This document shows positions 60,020-64,000 of a DNA stretch of 64,000 nucleotides, in pieces. The translations under genes were made by a program, and so were the position numbers. How positions within the stretch are numbered: position 1 is the stretch's first letter; each line of letters opens with the position of its first letter. This stretch comes from Cladobotryum mycophilum (taxonomy: Eukaryota; Ascomycota; Sordariomycetes; Hypocreales; Hypocreaceae). The stretch is from contig CM071589.1 of assembly GCA_036429605.1 (NCBI GenBank), forward strand, positions 6,138,001-6,202,000. Direction: 5' to 3'. Below the pieces are notes generated by a model. That model was given only the letters and a program-made list of their open reading frames with translations, made no database searches and was not told the DNA's origin.

Positions 60020-61393
60020 ATGACTCCAAAACCTCTCTCCAAAATTAAACGCTTCTCGAGACTAGGAAAGATCTTCAAGACTCGGACTAGGAATGGATCC
60101 GTCGACTCAGGCGCAGATGCCTCAACGCCGGAAGAGGCGTCACAGAACCCACAACCCAACACGAATCTTACATCTTCTATTCTAGATTCATCCTTGCCCT
60201 CGGCATCTGAATCGGCATCTCAAGGCTCTACGACCGCATCCTTGGCGGATAATCCTACATCAACAGCAAACACCCCCGAACCGGTTGCCGTTAGAGTCGA
60301 GACAGTAGATCAGTCGGAGGCAGCCAAGATATCGCTCTGGGATCGCGCATACGACAGCCTTAGAGAAAAAGACGAACAGCTAGTAGAAGAATACGAAGAG
60401 TTGCTCTCCAGGGAGTTGCAATCAAACACGGGTTCGAATAATGGTATGCATGTCGATGATGATGGTGATGCTTCTCAAGTCCCACTGCTAACCTCAATGG
60501 CAATCTAACCAGACACACCAATCGACGGTCATAACAATGCCGATGAAAGCCCCATCAAAAGCGAGAACCAGATTGATAGCAGCAACCGCAAGATCCGTCT
60601 AGCACAGCTAGAGACCATCACCAGCAGCGGACTTGGGCAATTAGATGAGAAGAAGGCTAGATATTTTATATTCGGTCACGAGTTCATCCTGCGTGACCAA
60701 TTGGCACAGGCTACACAGTTCATACAAAACATCAAAGGTGTCATTGACGAGGCTGTCAAGGCATCGCCCCCAGCCTCCCTGGCATGGGCTGGCGTCTGCG
60801 TCATCCTCCCCATCTTCATGAACCCTAGCGTTGCAGAAGAGGTTAGTCGCGATGGCTGCCTATACGTTATCTCTCGCATACGGTTCTACGTCAAACTGGA
60901 GTCCCTGTTATCGTCGAGCAATCGGATGCAGGCTTCTGGCTTACATGCTGAGCTTGAGGACCGTCTCATAGCGCTTTACCGACAAATCATTGACTTCCAG
61001 ATCAGGACCGTGCGACGTGTCTATCTAACACGACTCGCCAGATTGGCAGAGGATACGGTCCGGCATGAAGACTGGAAGGGCATGCTGGCCAGAATCCAAG
61101 AGTCAGAAAAGACCTTTAGCGACGACTTCAAGCAAGTGAATGATGCGGCCATGGGAAGAGAGCTGGAGGAGCTCAACAGCAATGCAGAAAGGTTCTTTGC
61201 AGATATCACTTCCGTGTTGGCCGCCCTGCTCAAGGACAATCGCAAGGCATCTACATTCTCCTTTCAGAATCATGGTTCAGGCAGTCAATTCAACGCGACG
61301 GGAGGAACCCAGAATAATATAACAGGTAGTGGTATACAGTTCTCCGGGGTGAACTTTCGAGCACCTGTAAATTTCGGTGGGAAAGGCATGTAG
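60020..61393 (+). CDS. Stand-alone NACHT_N-domain effector with C-terminal sigma motif
   Basis: The product is a 434-aa protein encoded by two exons, 60020-60443 and 60513-61393 (GTATGC donor, ACCAG acceptor, phase 1). Residues 1-30 are basic (KIKRFSRLGKIFKTRTR). Residues about 30-100 are a Ser/Thr/Ala-rich linker. Residues about 104-385 match the NWD NACHT-NTPase N-terminal domain (NACHT_N, PF17100): LWDRAYDSLREKD..LVEEYEELLSREL, DEKKARYFIFGHEFILRDQ, EAVKASPPASLAWAGVC and NPSVAEEVSRDG. In most fungal NLRs this domain is fused directly to NACHT; here the protein ends without any NTPase. Instead it closes with a sigma-type motif at 61274-61378 (GSGSQFNATGGTQNN..GSGIQFSGVNF). The gene starts 1.4 kb from the divergently transcribed sigma-bearing NLR. 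Inferred role: cell-death effector activated in trans. Confidence 0.88.
61274..61378 (+). other. Sigma-type amyloid signalling motif of the NACHT_N effector (C-terminal)
   Basis: Residues 396-430 contain the two pseudo-repeats GSQFNATGGTQNN and GIQFSGVNFRAPVNF separated by ITGS. All Gly, Asn, Gln and Phe positions match the copy in the convergent SesA-like gene. Confidence 0.8.
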
Positions 61394-61549
61394 GGAATGG
61401 GAAAGCATGGCCAGTGCTTTTTATTATTGATATAACATCCTTTTTCAAGACTAAGTAGCTTTATTGTACTATCACCACCATCCCCTGGCTGTTGCTGTGC
61501 TACATGATCCAGACCTCAATGCTAAACCGGGATGGCCCTTTAAACCTTC

Positions 61550-62170
61550 TCAGCTAAAGGTTACAGCTGCATTAAAATTGGACCCAATGAATTGCTTTCC
61601 ATTACCCGTCACATTGTTTTGGGTGCCTCCAATCGCATTGTACTGGCTGCCAGGACCGAAATTTGAGAACGAGTGGCTGGCTTGCTTGATGGGCACCGAT
61701 GGTTCCATGTTTGTCAGCTTGTCGATTGTACCGCGTAACATGGTCAGCTGCTCTTGCATTTCGGCCTCGATTGCGCAGTCCTTGGCCAAAACGCGGATAT
61801 CATCCATCATGCCCACGACCAAGGTCTCCACCAAGTTAGCCCTGCCCTTTCGTTCAACGAAAGCCGTGTAGGAGTGCAATCTCGTATCGGCCGGTGCTTG
61901 CGAGACTTCCTTGAATACAACCTCGGATAGGGTCGCGCCGGCGTTGCAGGACTCAAGTGAGGTCGTGGTAGCTTGGGGAATCTCCGTGAGGGCGCGTAGT
62001 TGTGCTCCGGTTGTGCGCAGGGCATCCTCAATCAAAATGAGCCCGCGACCTGCTTCATGAAACGTCTCTCCAAGCTTTGTGTCATCCTTAACAATATCGT
62101 AGTGGCTTATAGCGGCTTGCACAACGGCGATTGTGCCCGAAATAGGATCGCTGGCTTTGGTAGCTGTCAT
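61550..62170 (-). CDS. SesA-like effector with C-terminal sigma motif
   Basis: The product is a 206-aa single-exon protein. The start at 62170 gives MTATKASDPISGTIAVVQ, an N-terminus resembling the SesA domain (N-terminal domain on NACHT_NTPase and P-loop NTPases, PF17107). Further matching segments are GETFHEAGRGLILIEDAL, LHSYTAFVERKGRANLVE and MDDIRVLAKDCAIEAEM, predicted to be helical. The last 35 residues (61556-61657) form a sigma-type amyloid motif: GSQYNAIGGTQNNVTGNGKQFIGSNF. The domain order, helical SesA then sigma, is that of SesA in the Nectria haematococca sigma cluster. The gene is convergent with the NACHT_N effector (156 bp apart), 2.9 kb from the NLR start. Inferred: a second trans effector for the same NLR. 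Confidence 0.87.
   Translation of the reverse strand: MTATKASDPISGTIAVVQAAISHYDIVKDDTKLGETFHEAGRGLILIEDALRTTGAQLRALTEIPQATTTSLESCNAGATLSEVVFKEVSQAPADTRLHSYTAFVERKGRANLVETLVVGMMDDIRVLAKDCAIEAEMQEQLTMLRGTIDKLTNMEPSVPIKQASHSFSNFGPGSQYNAIGGTQNNVTGNGKQFIGSNFNAAVTFS
61556..61657 (-). other. Sigma-type amyloid signalling motif of the SesA-like effector (C-terminal)
   Basis: Residues 172-205 contain GPGSQYNAIGGTQNN, then GNGKQFIGSNFNAAVTF, parallel to the motif in the neighbouring effector and the NLR. Tyr replaces the first Phe. Confidence 0.8.
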
Positions 62171-64000
62171 CCTTGCCAAGTGACGTGAGTAGTAGTAATG
62201 ATATGTTGTACGACCGTCTGGTTTACTTCTATGTGTATAGAGGGGAGAGGGCCCAAACGAGAAAGTGATGCGGGGGACAATTAACATTAACTACCCGTTG
62301 GCTAACAGCTTTGATGCCCAACGAAAAGGCGTTGCTCCAGTTAGTAACTCCCGAGTAGGCAAGTAGGCAACTACATACGGAGTAGTTGGGCGCCAAAACT
62401 GTTCGCCTACGGGTAGTGGGCAGTCCAATAGCACTGCATCGCAAAATCATTAAGAGAGAGCCTACAGAGAACTCAGGAGGCACTCACACTCACTCAGGGG
62501 ATTCTCAGGTTAAAGCAGCGAGACCTCAGGAACAAACAGAAAAGGAAACTCTTGATAGTAGGATTCGTATTATTACAGTTGTCAACTTGGAACCAAGATT
62601 AGCCACGTTCCAATTACATGGCTATACTTCATACGAAGCATCAATTCATAAATCTCGAATAACAAAAGGCCCAATGTCAGCAACCCATGGATATTGCTCA
62701 CCCTGGCTTATCTACATGTCAACCTTGTGTAAATCTCAAGCCGTTGTGTGCAAAGGCTTGTCGAAGGAATCCGGGATGTTGAGCTTGCCGCCAGAGTGTA
62801 AGACTCGTACTCCTTCGCAGTCCCTGGTCAGGAAAATTGATGCCCAAGTCAAGCTACTTAGTTCAAATAGAAACGCGGCTAGAGGAGGCTCTTCGTATCC
62901 TAGACATGTTGGGCATCTCGCAGTGCTTCAACGTCGCATCCACTTGTATCTGCAAGTCTCAGAAAATCCATGTCTGGTGGGCCCTCTATCTGCATCCCTT
63001 CATAAACCGAGCCGACAGGGTCTACTGGAATTATCAGGCGATGAGTATGTGAAGGCGATTGAAGTGGGCCTAGTGCGGTTGCCTTGCTGCATCAAATATC
63101 TAGTGAGTAGTTCACGTCCGTCTGCAAACTATCCAGTCGCAAAGAGCTCGCTCGACAGCCACCTTTGGATGGATAAGTGGATATGATGGGTTTCAATCAG
63201 AGGGCGCAAATATCTTACCCTACAACATAAGGAACTACATTAGATCCAGGACGAGCAGCCTCGAGCTTGCTAAAAGGGAACAACGAATTAACATTCTTAT
63301 CTTAGCACAAGGTGAAGTGACTGCCACTTCAAGCATATTTCAAGATTTTAGTCTTCATATAGGTACTCATCGATATGGTTTGGTCAGATCTGTCTACGTG
63401 CAATATGGGCTGTGGATTAGTTACACGAGTTATCAAGTAAGCTTGCATAGCCAGGTCATAACTTTATCTACAAGTAGCTACCCCTACGGAGTACAGGGAT
63501 CTAAACTGAGGGGGCGGGAACATCACTGATAACAAGGACAAGGGTTGAGTGTGACAAGTCGCGTCTATACACATACTGCTTCACTATGCGTCCGACTGTG
63601 TTCCTGCTAGCCAATGCACTGTCCGCGCCTCGGATGCGCATATGACATATTCGCCTGATGTCGTGATATGAACAGGTGTTCATTTTAGATGACGGAAACA
63701 ACCTTTGAGCACAAGGGAACAGCAGCGACGCGCCGGCAGTCAACTTCATCACGACTGTGAAGCATACAATCCTTGTTTCGTTGCCCCGGGAGATCTACAC
63801 CGCGAATTTGCCAATACCGGTTGAAGAAGTGCACTTCAGTCTACCATCATGACTGTCCAATCCGGTGGTCCGTTCGGTGACGTTTCGGTGTCAGCAATAA
63901 ATTAAAGGAGGGGTAAAAGCAGGAGCTGCGACTAATCCAAGACAAATGAAACGTCCAAGTCGCTCGGCTTCTTCAGTCCCCTGTTTTGCTGAGGGCTGGT
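62171..64000. other. Right-end intergenic region
   Basis: The upstream region of the SesA-like gene contains TACGGAGTA nonamers at 62376-62384 and 63485-63493. Open frames at 62386-63186 and 62837-63052 begin without support and show no recognisable domain. The next gene, if any, lies outside the window. Confidence 0.45.

Noticed and set aside
60431..60445. TTCGAAT-type T-loop motifs (also near 5500, 12313 and 19552) as tRNA genes
   Set aside because: No matching acceptor stem, D-arm or anticodon arm could be seen around any of them.
62386..63186. 266-codon plus-strand frame near the right end
   Set aside because: It has no ATG start, its composition is not protein-like and no domain is recognisable.

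Overview
The window looks like a nuclear contig from a filamentous ascomycete, most likely a sordariomycete (Hypocreales-like; this is inferred from gene content, not proven). Genes have several short introns (about 49-170 bp) with GT-AG ends and CTRAC-type branch points. Intergenic DNA is long and rich in simple repeats. The protein set mixes conserved eukaryotic housekeeping genes with fungal-specific HET, NACHT, ankyrin, cytochrome P450 and flavin monooxygenase genes. No bacterial operons, CRISPR arrays, rRNA or convincing tRNA genes were seen.

The left part (about 1-29.4 kb) is a conserved core block: OXA1 mitochondrial insertase (+), URC4-type uracil catabolism protein (-), a 6-kb gene-poor stretch, a small Cys/Gly-rich protein (-), the DEAD-box helicase FAL1/eIF4A3 (-) divergent from splicing factor SF3a subunit 3 (+), SLX1 nuclease subunit (+), a KDM5-type JmjC histone demethylase (+), TAF11 (+) and a bZIP factor (+).

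The right part (about 30-64 kb) is accessory: a HET-domain/ankyrin protein (-), an FAD aromatic monooxygenase (+), a TPR protein with a broken frame (+), a small HVA1-type Tudor protein (-), a 3-dehydroshikimate dehydratase-like TIM barrel (+), a DUF4238 protein (+), a MARVEL-type membrane protein (+), a Leu-rich hypothetical protein (+), a cytochrome P450 with a GC-AG intron (+), and a large NACHT-ankyrin NLR (-).

The most interesting unit is 53.6-62.2 kb. The NLR carries an N-terminal sigma-type amyloid motif just before its NACHT domain. Two separate genes immediately beside it end in the same kind of motif: a stand-alone NACHT_N-domain protein and a SesA-like protein. The layout suggests amyloid-templated programmed cell death or allorecognition, with one NLR sensor and two different effectors.

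Frame breaks in several genes (the demethylase N-terminus, TPR, DUF4238, Leu-rich and NLR genes) all have the same sense, one missing base. Most lie in homopolymers. This points to homopolymer under-calling in the assembly or, less likely, very recent decay.
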